This document shows, piece after piece, positions 18,214 through 26,773 of a stretch of 64,000 nucleotides of DNA; positions within the stretch are counted from its first letter, which is position 1, and every line of letters starts with the position of its first letter. A model generated the notes under the pieces. That model saw only the letters and a program-made list of their open reading frames with translations, made no database searches and was not told the DNA's origin. Both the position numbers and the translations under genes were made by a program. Source of the DNA: Paraflavitalea devenefica (lineage in GTDB: Bacteria; Bacteroidota; Bacteroidia; Chitinophagales; Chitinophagaceae); assembly GCF_011759375.1 (NCBI RefSeq), contig NZ_JAARML010000001.1, forward strand, positions 1,116,001 to 1,180,000. Direction: 5' to 3'.

Positions 18214-18258
18214 TCAATATCCATAAAATTATCCATAAATATCCATATTGGGGGAAGC
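18177..18258. repeat. TATCCATA repeat array at the Fic gene start
   Basis: Six exact TATCCATA boxes begin at 18177, 18199, 18218, 18230, 18240, plus a TACCCATA variant at 18189 (five exact in the listed positions besides the variant). The spacing 12, 10, 19, 12, 10 shows a 41-bp unit of three boxes that is duplicated. The array covers the upstream region and the first codons of the Fic gene, so it could be an operator bound by the winged-helix part of the Fic protein itself. Confidence 0.75.
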
Positions 18259-18335
18259 GATTAGAATGTCAATATTAAAATGCACAGTTTTTTTATATAA
18301 AAACAGGCCTCTGCCCTAAGGATTGACCCAATTGG

Positions 18336-18437
18336 TCAATTTGCCATCTCCGGCAAATCAGCAAAAGCCTCTAAATCCTTAGCCAACTGGTTCAATAACT
18401 GTCCGGTTAGGGGAGCAAGCAAACAAGCAGCTACACG
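18336..18437 (-). pseudogene. Short peptide-coding tail, copy 2
   Basis: Minus-strand reading of 33 residues containing LAPLTGQLLNQLAKDLEAF and ending in ADLPEMAN then TGA, preceded in frame by a stop and with no ATG. It is the partner of the copy at 16255-16341: nearly all differences between the copies are synonymous. It probably marks the remnant 3' end of a gene. The two copies flank the DUF4145 and Fic genes. Confidence 0.45.
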
Positions 18438-18460
18438 CTATTCGCTTGTAACTGCTTGTT
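18422..18460. terminator. Hairpin near the peptide-tail remnant
   Basis: AACAAGCAG (18422-18430) and CTGCTTGTT (18452-18460) form a perfect 9-bp stem with a further TACA/TGTA pairing inside. There is no T run, so it may be a weak terminator or a protein site. Confidence 0.35.
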
Positions 18461-18475
18461 GTATTTAACGGTATG

Positions 18476-18527
18476 TTTACTTAACAAATGTGGATTAAAT
18501 CCATTATCTTTACTTTTGTTAAGTAAA
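18476..18527 (+). promoter_or_regulatory. PadR operator-promoter: 13-bp perfect inverted repeat
   Basis: TTTACTTAACAAA (18476-18488) and TTTGTTAAGTAAA (18515-18527) are perfect inverted repeats separated by 26 bp. The right arm overlaps a -7 box TACTTTTG (18511-18518) and ends 7 nt before the padR-type start codon. PadR proteins usually bind such repeats and repress their own operon, so this is a strong candidate for autoregulation. Confidence 0.7.
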
Positions 18528-18533
18528 TCAACA

Positions 18534-18863
18534 ATGAAACATCATTCCCTAGGTGAATTCGAAGAGCTCGTTCTTCTTATGGTAGCTGCGCTGCACGATG
18601 AAGCATACGGCGTCAGCATTCATGAAAATCTCGAATTAAAATCATCAAAGACAGTAAATATCAGTGCTATTCATGTTGCATTAAAACGTCTCGAGGAAAA
18701 GGCCTTTGTTAAATCAAGGTTTGGCGGCATTACAGAAGATCGTGGTGGAAGGCGAAAGAAGTTTTACGTGATTACCGCCCTGGGCAAACGAGTACTCGAT
18801 AATCAATACGAGCTTCGTACCAGTATCTATAATCAAATTCCTAAAATTTCCTTTAGCCGATGA
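18534..18863 (+). CDS. PadR-family transcriptional regulator
   Basis: 109 residues when started at the ATG at 18534, which gives the usual PadR N-terminus (MKHHSLGEFEELVLLMVAAL); the frame is open further upstream, but that part would run through the promoter. The winged helix includes AIHVALKRLEEKAFVKSRFG and the wing with GGRRKKFYVITALGKRVL. The family forms dimers and represses transporter operons. The stop overlaps the start of the following permease by 4 nt, a pairing that is common in this bacterial family. Confidence 0.93.
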   Translation: MKHHSLGEFEELVLLMVAALHDEAYGVSIHENLELKSSKTVNISAIHVALKRLEEKAFVKSRFGGITEDRGGRRKKFYVITALGKRVLDNQYELRTSIYNQIPKISFSR

Positions 18864-21544
18864 AGCCCGCTCCTCCAAAAGGTCCGTTAATGTTCCTTCG
18901 CTGGTTTTGTCGCGAAGATTACCTTGATGAGATAGAAGGAGATATCGTTGAACTGTTTAATCGCCAGTACCAGCAATCACCGGGCAAAGCTAAACGACAA
19001 TTCACCTGGAATGTTATCCGCCATTTAAGACTGGAATTTATAAAACCATTCAGGCTTGCTAAACAAACTAATTCCCGTGATATGTTCCGCACTTATTTAA
19101 AGGTAAGCTCGAGAAACCTGCTTAAACACAAATTCTTTTCTTTTATTTCTGTTGCAGGACTTGCCATCGGGTTATGCGTCTGTATGCTGATCATCCAGTA
19201 TGTAAATGCGGAGCTGAGTGTTGACCGTTTCCATACAAAACTGGATAAGCTGTACAAGGTGGTGAATGACCGTTACCAGCAGGGTTCACGGGTGCAGCAC
19301 AGCGCCATGACTTATTCTGGAATTGGTAAGGCCATGAAAGAGGAGATACCTGAAGTAGAGACATACTGCCGTGTGACGCCTTACAGGGTGGAGGTTATTT
19401 CATGGTCGGATAAAAAAATAGCTGACCAGCGCACCATTGCAGTGGATGCATCTTTCCTTTCCATGTTCACCTACCCGCTGCTTGCAGGTGATCCGCAGAG
19501 CGCTTTGCGGGAACCCAACAGTATCATTGTTTCGGAAAAAATGGCAAGGGAACAGCTCGGCGTGAAAGAGCCGCAATCTTTGCTTGGGCAGATAATGGTA
19601 TTCGATACGGATTCTCTTCCCTATAAAATAACAGGTATCAGCAAGGACATACCCGGTAATTCACAGTTGCACTTCGATCTCCTGCTATCGTATGTTTCAC
19701 TATACAGCCAGAGCGGCAACAACCAGTTTACCCAAGCCGATCATGATTTTACAAGACCTTCTTTCTGGCAATACATCCAGTTGAAGGAAGGCGCCGATCA
19801 TAAAACAGTAGAACGGAAATGGGCGGGGCTAAACACAAAATATTTTCCCAAGGCTGCCGCCTCCGGTATAAGAGAAGTTTTTTACCTGCAACCTTTAGAA
19901 AAAGCCTATCTCTATTCCGATTTTGAATATGAGATCGGCAGAACGGGCAATTACCGTATTGTATGGAGCCTGCTGGTGATCGCATTGTTCATACTGGTGC
20001 TGGCCTGGATGAACTATATCAATCTGTCTACTGCCAGGTCAATGGAAAGGGCAAAAGAAGTGGGTATAAGGAAAGTGACAGGTGCGTCGAGGCTGGAACT
20101 GATCAAGCAATTCCTGACCGAAGCACTGTTGATAAACATCATTGCGATAATCATAGCGGTTTGCCTTACCCTGTTGCTGCAGAATGTGTTTAACGAATTG
20201 GTGAACCGTGAACTTTCTATCGGTATGCTGTTTTCAAAACAAACTGCCAATACCGGCATTACCACCCTGTTTGTGCTGTTTTCAGTTGCAGGTATTTTCT
20301 TATCCGGATTTTATCCTGCATTTGTCCTGTCTGCGTACAAACCGATGAAAGTATTGAAGGGAAAGTTTACACGATCTGTTTCTGGTGTATTTCTCAGGAA
20401 AAGCATGGTTACTACACAATTTGCCATCAGCATATTGCTGATGATTGGTTCTTTTGTTGTGTACAGGCAACTCCGGTTCATGACCAGCCAATCGCTGGGA
20501 TATAATATGGAGCAGATGCTGATCCTTCGAAAACCGGTACTGAGCAATGCGGGGGAAGCGTTCATGACCCATGCGGATGGATTTATCAATACGGTGCAAC
20601 AGCTTGCGCATGTGAAAGGTGCTGCCGTTTCAGGCCGAATACCTGGGGACGAAGTGTTTAAGATCAACAATGTGAGCAGGACGGATATTGCTGTGAAAAG
20701 CCAGGGCACCATGGCAAATATGGGTGTGGACCTGCGTTTCATCAACCTGTACCAGATGAAGTTGCTGGCAGGCAGGAATTTTTCTCTACTGGATTATAAT
20801 GCAGACTTCGCCAAACTGGATAACCTGATCATCAATGAAACCGCTTTACGGCAATTGGGTTTTGCGTCGCCCGAGGAAGCGGTCGGTAAATCGGTAATGG
20901 CATTCAACCGCACATGGGAGATTATTGGTGTTGTAGCAGACTTTCACCAAAAATCATTGAAAAGCGGTATTGAACCGGTATTGCTATTGCCCAACCTGCT
21001 GGGACGGTACAGCCAGTTCTCCGTAAAAGTAGATCCACAGCATTTACCCGAAACGATCGAAGCCATTCAGAAAGTATATGCCAGCTATTTCCCCGGGAAT
21101 GTTTTTGATTATTATTTCCTCGATGAAAAGTTCAACAGGCAATACAGCAACGATTATCTGTTCGGCAAAGTATTCAGCCTGTTTGCAGCATTGGCCATAT
21201 TGATTGCCTGTTTGGGATTATCCGGGTTATCGTTGCTCACTTCTACCCAGCGTACCAGGGAGATCGGCATACGAAAAGTGCTGGGCGCTTCCGCAACCAG
21301 CATCGTATTGCTGCTGTCGAAGGATTTTATCAAACTGGTGCTGCTCGCGATCATCATCGCTTCACCTGTTGCCTGGTATATGATGCATCTTTGGCTGCAG
21401 GATTTTGTTTATCGTATTGATATCAGTTGGTGGATATTTGCATCGGCAGGTTTGTTGTCACTGGTTATTGCATTGCTGGTAATCGGTTTCCACACGGCAC
21501 GATCAGCAATCGCCAATCCCACCAAAAGCCTCAGGGCCGAATAA
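18860..21544 (+). CDS. FtsX/MacB-type permease with permease prefix domain
   Basis: 894 residues. The N-terminal part (about 1-75, PKGPLMFLRWFCREDYLDEI, EGDIVELF) is the prefix domain found in permeases coupled to PadR-type regulators. Then come a first membrane span, a MacB-type periplasmic domain, an FtsX block near 375-490 and a second periplasmic domain and FtsX block to the end (STQRTREIGIRKVLGA). Known relatives export peptides, antibiotics or signals, or act mechanically. No ATPase gene is adjacent, so it must borrow one or act alone. It is coupled to the PadR gene, which probably controls it. Confidence 0.93.
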   Translation: MKPAPPKGPLMFLRWFCREDYLDEIEGDIVELFNRQYQQSPGKAKRQFTWNVIRHLRLEFIKPFRLAKQTNSRDMFRTYLKVSSRNLLKHKFFSFISVAGLAIGLCVCMLIIQYVNAELSVDRFHTKLDKLYKVVNDRYQQGSRVQHSAMTYSGIGKAMKEEIPEVETYCRVTPYRVEVISWSDKKIADQRTIAVDASFLSMFTYPLLAGDPQSALREPNSIIVSEKMAREQLGVKEPQSLLGQIMVFDTDSLPYKITGISKDIPGNSQLHFDLLLSYVSLYSQSGNNQFTQADHDFTRPSFWQYIQLKEGADHKTVERKWAGLNTKYFPKAAASGIREVFYLQPLEKAYLYSDFEYEIGRTGNYRIVWSLLVIALFILVLAWMNYINLSTARSMERAKEVGIRKVTGASRLELIKQFLTEALLINIIAIIIAVCLTLLLQNVFNELVNRELSIGMLFSKQTANTGITTLFVLFSVAGIFLSGFYPAFVLSAYKPMKVLKGKFTRSVSGVFLRKSMVTTQFAISILLMIGSFVVYRQLRFMTSQSLGYNMEQMLILRKPVLSNAGEAFMTHADGFINTVQQLAHVKGAAVSGRIPGDEVFKINNVSRTDIAVKSQGTMANMGVDLRFINLYQMKLLAGRNFSLLDYNADFAKLDNLIINETALRQLGFASPEEAVGKSVMAFNRTWEIIGVVADFHQKSLKSGIEPVLLLPNLLGRYSQFSVKVDPQHLPETIEAIQKVYASYFPGNVFDYYFLDEKFNRQYSNDYLFGKVFSLFAALAILIACLGLSGLSLLTSTQRTREIGIRKVLGASATSIVLLLSKDFIKLVLLAIIIASPVAWYMMHLWLQDFVYRIDISWWIFASAGLLSLVIALLVIGFHTARSAIANPTKSLRAE

Positions 21545-21576
21545 AAAACATCATTATATAATTCAAAACGATTATT

Positions 21577-22278
21577 ATGTTTTTATCAACGTTCTCCCTG
21601 CTGCGCGGCACGATCATGGGTATATTGCTATCGTTCTCTTCCTGCCTGCTGATTGCCCAGCAAACGCTTTTCGAAAACCATAGCCTGGAACCGGTGCAGG
21701 TGAATATTTCGATTACAACCATCGATGGCAAGAAAGCGGTAAGGGTATCAGGGGACTCAGCTGCCCAGGGGGGAGCCAATCTGCCCACATTCGCGCGACT
21801 CACCAGCACTGATAATTTCAGCAACGGGACCATTGAAGTAATGCTGTTAAGCCGGCTGCTGCCCATCGCGGGTGTTAATGCGAGAGGCTTTATCGGTCTG
21901 GCATTCAGGATTAATAAGGACAACAGCCGGTTTGAATCCATTTACATCAGGCCCACCAACGGAAGGGCAGAGGACCAGCTTCGCAGAAACCATTCCACGC
22001 AATATTTTTCCTACCCTGATTATAAGTTTGACAGACTTCGAAAAGAAGCAGAAGGAAAATATGAATCCTATGCCGACATGGGACTGAATGAGTGGATCAA
22101 AATGAAGATTGTGGTAAAGGATGCTCAGGCCAAACTTTACCTGAACGATAACCCGCAGCCGGTCCTGATCGTGAACGACTTAAAGCTGGGCGCGGTCAAC
22201 AGCGGCGCCATTGGTCTTTGGGTAGATGGGGGTACGGATGCCTTTTTCCGGGATATTAAAGTGGTAAAAGAAAATTAG
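21577..22278 (+). CDS. Secreted LamG/DUF1080-like protein
   Basis: 233 residues with an N-terminal signal segment (about to residue 28; a second ATG at 21616 lies inside it). The remainder looks like a beta-sandwich of the concanavalin/DUF1080 type (GFIGLAFRINKDNSRFESIYI, WIKMKIVVKDAQAKLYLND, GAIGLWVDGGTDAFFRDIKV at the end). Such domains bind or cleave carbohydrate; no catalytic residues can be named. It follows the permease gene by 32 nt on the same strand and could be in its operon. Confidence 0.7.
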   Translation: MFLSTFSLLRGTIMGILLSFSSCLLIAQQTLFENHSLEPVQVNISITTIDGKKAVRVSGDSAAQGGANLPTFARLTSTDNFSNGTIEVMLLSRLLPIAGVNARGFIGLAFRINKDNSRFESIYIRPTNGRAEDQLRRNHSTQYFSYPDYKFDRLRKEAEGKYESYADMGLNEWIKMKIVVKDAQAKLYLNDNPQPVLIVNDLKLGAVNSGAIGLWVDGGTDAFFRDIKVVKEN

Positions 22279-22364
22279 TTTGAACCGTATTCGCACTGAA
22301 ACACTCACGCGCGATCGATAACGGCGTTCTTATCCTTGAATATCAGCCGACACGTTGACCCTGG

Positions 22365-24173
22365 TTACTTCACTTTTACGAATTTCAAATTTTTAACCCC
22401 AAAATTTGAAATGGTGAAGCCGGTCACGGCCTTCTTTGCATTTCTCAGAAACTCTATTTCAAATGCAAAGGTTTCGGGGCCTGAACCTGAAAATTTATTG
22501 TCGCCCACCCGCTTCAATTCAATATCGCTCAACTTAAGATGGGTCATGATAAGTGCATCGCCGCGTACAACGAACGTATAGCTGGCGCTTAGTTCATCGC
22601 TATAATACCCGCCGGCAAAGTCCTTTAGGTTATCGGGGTACGTCGTTATAGGTTTGACTATTGATTGGTTGGGTGCAGGAGCAGATGGCTTTTCCTCTAT
22701 CAACTTGTCTTTTATATAAAATTCAGCGATCTGCCACCTCGCATTTAATCTTTCGTTGTGTTCATCGTTACTCAGGGCAATGATGGCAAGACGGTGGTCA
22801 GGGAAACGACCCATGAATGTCCGGAAAGCGGCAGCATGCCCACCATGCGTGATCATAGGAACTCCTTTGTGACTGCTTAAATTTTGTCCTTTCGCGTGAA
22901 AGACTGTATCTCCATCACCAAATACCCTCAATACTACTTTCTGGCCATTGTCGAGGTAGGATACTTCGTTGAAGGCTTTCATCATTGCAGGTGTTCCCAC
23001 TACAGGAGTTTCAAAATTCAATTGCCATTTTACCAGGTCTTCCACCGTCGTCAGCAAATTGGAAGGGCCGGGATTGGAAGTGTTCAATGGTTTATGGTGA
23101 TACCTTCCATTGATCAACTCATAGGATTCGGCTTTATTCTTTACCACTGTTTCATGGTTGTCACAAAACCCGGTACTCGTCATCCCAAGCGGTTTAAATA
23201 TTCTTTCATTTGTATATGCGGCAAATGATCTGCCTGTTACCCGGTGAATGATCTCAGCGAGCAGAGTATACCCCGTATTGCAATAGCCGAATGCACTGCC
23301 CGGCGCAAAGTTCAAGTTTTTCTGCCTGATCACCAGTTTCAGAATTTGTTCTGTAGTAGAAATGTCGCCCGACTTGTTCCCTGTTAATGATCCTACTGCA
23401 GCCTGGTCGCGTAAGCCGCTTGTATGTGCGAGCAGATGTTTAATCTTTATTACTTTGCCATAGTCAGGTAATTCAGTAATGTATTTTCTCACATCATCTT
23501 CGAGCGAGATCCTGCCTTCATCTGCCAGCAGGTAAATCGCGAAAGCTGTAAATTGTTTTGATACCGAAGCGATATTAAAAACGGTTTGTGGCGTGATGGG
23601 TATGTCATGATCCAGGTCGGCCATTCCATATCCTTTCCTGAATACAACTTTCCCGTCCTTTACGATTGCGACCGCCGCGCCGGGCGTTTGCCAATTATAG
23701 GATGCGAACAGCGAATCTATTTTCCTCCCGGCCTCGACATTTTCGTCACCCATTATTTTCGGTGTCCGGGTCGATACCTTGTCTGCAATCATCCAGCCTT
23801 CGTCCGTTTTCATCAAATTGAAATAGTCCGTAAACAGGTCCTTTTCCGTGCCGATCTCCACCTTGGCACTTCCCATATTGTTGGTGATATCGATGGATAC
23901 GATGCGGGTCGCCAGATTTTTGGGCCTTGGATGTGGCTTGAACAATGCCAGGTATTGGTTCCTTGTGTATTCCGTGAATTTCCCGCCCCCGTAGTTTTTC
24001 AGGTGGCAGGACGCATGCATGGCCTTGCCCACCTTTACCGTATCGCCGGTTGCCCAGCCGTCAAAGTAAAGCTCGATCGTCTTTTCAATCAGTTGTTTTT
24101 CAGTATATGGTCCTTGCGAGCGTGCGGGAAAACAGGCGGAAACCAAGCTAAAAATCAGGGCTATTTTCTTCAT
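22365..24173 (-). CDS. Serine hydrolase (beta-lactamase class C fold) with N-terminal NTF2-like domain
   Basis: 602 residues with a signal peptide (about 1-19). Residues 22-140 form an NTF2/lumazine-binding-like domain (LIEKTIELYFDGWATGDTVK). The class C/DD-peptidase domain follows with S203-V-S-K206 (SxxK), Y297-C-N299 (YxN) and the HGG box in MITHGGHAAAF. A C-terminal beta domain ends the protein. Such proteins are periplasmic esterases, peptidases or peptidoglycan hydrolases; the substrate is unknown. A perfect 11-bp inverted repeat at 22383-22411 lies within the last codons. Confidence 0.93.
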   Translation of the reverse strand: MKKIALIFSLVSACFPARSQGPYTEKQLIEKTIELYFDGWATGDTVKVGKAMHASCHLKNYGGGKFTEYTRNQYLALFKPHPRPKNLATRIVSIDITNNMGSAKVEIGTEKDLFTDYFNLMKTDEGWMIADKVSTRTPKIMGDENVEAGRKIDSLFASYNWQTPGAAVAIVKDGKVVFRKGYGMADLDHDIPITPQTVFNIASVSKQFTAFAIYLLADEGRISLEDDVRKYITELPDYGKVIKIKHLLAHTSGLRDQAAVGSLTGNKSGDISTTEQILKLVIRQKNLNFAPGSAFGYCNTGYTLLAEIIHRVTGRSFAAYTNERIFKPLGMTSTGFCDNHETVVKNKAESYELINGRYHHKPLNTSNPGPSNLLTTVEDLVKWQLNFETPVVGTPAMMKAFNEVSYLDNGQKVVLRVFGDGDTVFHAKGQNLSSHKGVPMITHGGHAAAFRTFMGRFPDHRLAIIALSNDEHNERLNARWQIAEFYIKDKLIEEKPSAPAPNQSIVKPITTYPDNLKDFAGGYYSDELSASYTFVVRGDALIMTHLKLSDIELKRVGDNKFSGSGPETFAFEIEFLRNAKKAVTGFTISNFGVKNLKFVKVK

Positions 24174-24289
24174 CGAATTTTCAGTTTAGCCAAAGGTGCG
24201 GTTTCCCGTTTTTATGAGGAATTAAAGGCCTAAGACATTAGTACGGATTTATAAAACTGGACAGATTTCCTGTATGTACGCATTGGTTG

Positions 24290-24496
24290 TCAAGCCTTTA
24301 TTTTTTTGAAGGCGGCAAAAAAGGTCGACTTCGAGTTAAATCCCACCGCGTCACCAACGGCCTCTATGGTAAAATTTGTCTGCTCCGGCAGCATTTTGCA
24401 GGCCGCATTGACCCGGTATTCATTCAAAAAAAGGTAAAGTTCTTTTGCAGATTGTCATTCAGCATCCGGGACAGCCGGTGGCCAGAAACGTTAAGT
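24290..24496 (-). pseudogene. Truncated AraC-family regulator, frameshifted
   Basis: On the minus strand the C-terminal AraC helix-turn-helix can be read in two pieces: HRLSRMLNDNLQKNFTFF in one frame, then LNEYRVNAACKMLPEQTN, FTIEAVGDAVGFNSKSTFF and AAFKKIKA in the next, ending TGA at 24290. The frame changes at a run of T in TTTTTTTG. Everything N-terminal of the DNA-binding domain is missing. It is a decayed relic upstream of the serine hydrolase, possibly of its former regulator. The remainder of the gap to 24732 shows only a weak hairpin near 24539 and no supported gene. Confidence 0.7.
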
Positions 24497-24732
24497 TAAT
24501 AAAAAGGGGTTCACTAAACTAGGATCCCTTATTTATTGAAAAAGCCGCCCCTTATGGTGCAGCTTTGTTATAAGCACAGGTCATGGCTATTCTGTATCGG
24601 AAAGACTCTTCTTCAATTTGGCCAACGCTTCAAGCCATTGAAGCAAAGGGATTTATTTCATCTGACATGGCAAAAAATAACAGTATTACCCAATAGGAGT
24701 GAGAATGACTTTGTTTAAATAGACCTAATTCG

Positions 24733-25596
24733 TTAGAATTTCCCATTGTTGTTTTTCCAATCTTCCCTTGCAGGGATTTCTTGTACTACGTCCCAATGTT
24801 CTGCTATTTTTCCATTCTCTACTCTAAAGAGATCATAAAAGGAAGTCGGCTTCCCTGAAATTGAACCCTCGGTTACTGTTAGTACAAAATTGCCCTCACC
24901 AAGTACTTTATGTACCTTCTCGTATTTCGTTATAATACCCAGTTTTGCTCTTTCTGCCATTCCTTTTGCTAATCCGGATAAACCATCACTTGCTTTAGAG
25001 TTATGGTTTATGTATCTGTCGCCATCAAAGAACTTTGCCAACTCTCCCATTCCCTGGCCGGAGACCAAAATGCTCATTGCATTTTTTACCAACGTTTTAT
25101 TTTCCTCGGTCTTATTCAAATCAGCAATTGCTGTTGGTCCATCGGTCATTGTATGGCCACCGGGGTTTGCATTTTCAGGTTTCTCCTGTAAGTTGTCCCA
25201 ATGTTCTACAATCTTTCCATCTTCAAAACGAAAAATATCAAAGCCGATCTTAGGGCCAAAGAAATTATATTCAGTATGCACAAAAACAAATGGCCCATCT
25301 TCAAAAACCCGTACTGTATTCACTTTTGCTGATTTAGGGGGAAGCTGCTGTAACAATTTGCCAAAGCCTGCCAACCCATCTTCCGCTGCTAAATTGTGCT
25401 GAATGTATTTGTGAGGATTGATGTAACCTACAGGTTCCGTTGCTCCTGTTTCAATTGACTTTAAAAGGTCAACTACTTTTTGTTTGTTTCCCATCTGATT
25501 TAAGTTTTTTGTTGTTGAAACGGATTTTCTTGTGGTCGTGCAGGCAGCTAAACAAACTATTATTATCACAGCTGCACTTATTAGTATATTCTTCAC
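24733..25596 (-). CDS. Lipoprotein with two SnoaL/NTF2-like domains
   Basis: 287 residues. The N-terminus is a lipoprotein signal (MKNILISAAVIIIVCLAAC, lipobox LAAC). Two repeats of a SnoaL-like fold follow (about 40-145 and 160-280); both contain a D[IL]FR[FV]E[DN]GKI[AV]EHWD segment and a Y[IV]xHN segment, so they arose by duplication. SnoaL-like folds bind small hydrophobic ligands or act as cyclases; here the function is unknown. A divergent-type neighbour arrangement is not seen: the AraC regulator gene upstream is on the same strand and may control it. Confidence 0.88.
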   Translation of the reverse strand: MKNILISAAVIIIVCLAACTTTRKSVSTTKNLNQMGNKQKVVDLLKSIETGATEPVGYINPHKYIQHNLAAEDGLAGFGKLLQQLPPKSAKVNTVRVFEDGPFVFVHTEYNFFGPKIGFDIFRFEDGKIVEHWDNLQEKPENANPGGHTMTDGPTAIADLNKTEENKTLVKNAMSILVSGQGMGELAKFFDGDRYINHNSKASDGLSGLAKGMAERAKLGIITKYEKVHKVLGEGNFVLTVTEGSISGKPTSFYDLFRVENGKIAEHWDVVQEIPAREDWKNNNGKF

Positions 25597-25678
25597 GTTG
25601 TTGATGTTTAATTACAACGCAAAGATGCCATGGTAATGAAGGATGGAAAAGGTAGAAATGGTCCTTTGAATGATACTT

Positions 25679-26551
25679 TTAGTCCAACCTGAGATTCTCC
25701 CGAAATTCAGTAGGCGTCGTCAGGGCGTGTTTTTTGAAGTATTTAATAAAGTTAGTCGGCTCTTCAAAACCCAAAGAAAAGCCAACCTCTTTTATGCTTT
25801 CGTTGGTATGTGCCAATAGTCTTTTGGCTTCCAGCATTATTCTGTCATCAATTATTTCTTTTGGTGTTTTACCCAAAACCTTTGTTGTAGCCTGGTTAAG
25901 GCGTTTCTCTGTAATAAGGATCTGTCTGGCATAATAACTGACCTGTTTTTGCTCTTTATAATGTGCTTCCAAAAGGTCTTTAAACAACATTACATAATCA
26001 AGGTCAGCACCTTTTTTAATTTCAGTAAATCCTTGTGTTCGCCTTATTCTTTCTGCATGCAAAAGGAAATTATGCAGCAGGTTTTGTAAGATGTCTTCCT
26101 GAAAATTGTCTTTTGTGTGATTGAGCTCCCCGATCATTTGCTGCACTAAACCGGCAAACAATTGTATTTGCTTTTGAACCTGTATTTGCGACACTGAAAG
26201 CAGGTCGTTAAACAAAATAGTATTCCTCAAATACCTGGTGTCTATTTCTGTTTGACAGTAAAAGCTATCGGTAAACAGGATAGAAATACCTTCAAAAGGT
26301 GTTTTGTCGGCCAATTGTTTTACCACGTCTTTATTTAAAAACAAAACAGTGTTTGGCTGTATATGGACAGCTTTAAAGTCGACCCAAAGTGTTGGATTGC
26401 CATTTTGAAACCAAATTATTTGATAGAACCCGGTGCGGTGTACGGTGGTTAGGATGTCGAAGTTTCGTTTGTAGAATTTAGACAAGTCCACAATTTCAAA
26501 TTCTTGTGGAAGTCCTTTTTTGAAGTTGTATGTTTTGATTTCTGTAGTCAT
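25679..26551 (-). CDS. AraC-family transcriptional regulator
   Basis: 290 residues. The N-terminal cupin-like sensing part (about 30-110, including FYQIIWFQNGNPTLWVDF) is followed by a helical linker and a C-terminal double helix-turn-helix (about 195-290) with AHTNESIKEVGFSLGFEEPT and NFIKYFKKHALTTPTEFREN. Family members activate genes in response to a small ligand. It is followed on the same strand by the SnoaL-like lipoprotein, 82 nt downstream, a likely target. Confidence 0.93.
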   Translation of the reverse strand: MTTEIKTYNFKKGLPQEFEIVDLSKFYKRNFDILTTVHRTGFYQIIWFQNGNPTLWVDFKAVHIQPNTVLFLNKDVVKQLADKTPFEGISILFTDSFYCQTEIDTRYLRNTILFNDLLSVSQIQVQKQIQLFAGLVQQMIGELNHTKDNFQEDILQNLLHNFLLHAERIRRTQGFTEIKKGADLDYVMLFKDLLEAHYKEQKQVSYYARQILITEKRLNQATTKVLGKTPKEIIDDRIMLEAKRLLAHTNESIKEVGFSLGFEEPTNFIKYFKKHALTTPTEFRENLRLD

Positions 26552-26693
26552 TCGCAGGTTGCTTCTACAATTACCGCTATCACAGCAATATATATAACTT
26601 TTTGCACCTGCTTAGATTATTCCGGAACATTAAACAGAAAGATAGCGCTTCGCTGTACCCGCCCACGTAACCATGGAACGGGCTTACCAACAA

Positions 26694-26726
26694 AAAAGCC
26701 GCCTGGTTAATAACCGGCGGCTTTCT
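26694..26726. terminator. Strong bidirectional terminator
   Basis: AAAGCCGCC and GGCGGCTTT pair around an inner GGTT/AACC, with A and T runs outside. It lies between the AraC start and the T9SS gene end and best serves the T9SS gene, 48 nt beyond its stop. Confidence 0.8.
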
Positions 26727-26773
26727 ACTGGGCGAGTGCAATATGCTACTATGTAAATCGGTATCCCAATGTT

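Noticed and set aside
14765-18437. tRNA-Asn 3' end as attachment site, with the peptide-tail repeats as att copies
   Set aside because: The repeats share only short pieces with the tRNA 3' end (CTGGTTCAA and GGGGAGCA, with insertions between), and their differences follow codon positions instead.
24536-24718. Possible coding relic between the AraC pseudogene and the SnoaL gene
   Set aside because: A frame with LQAIEAKGFISSDM looks faintly like a winged-helix end, but it is too short and has no match I can name.
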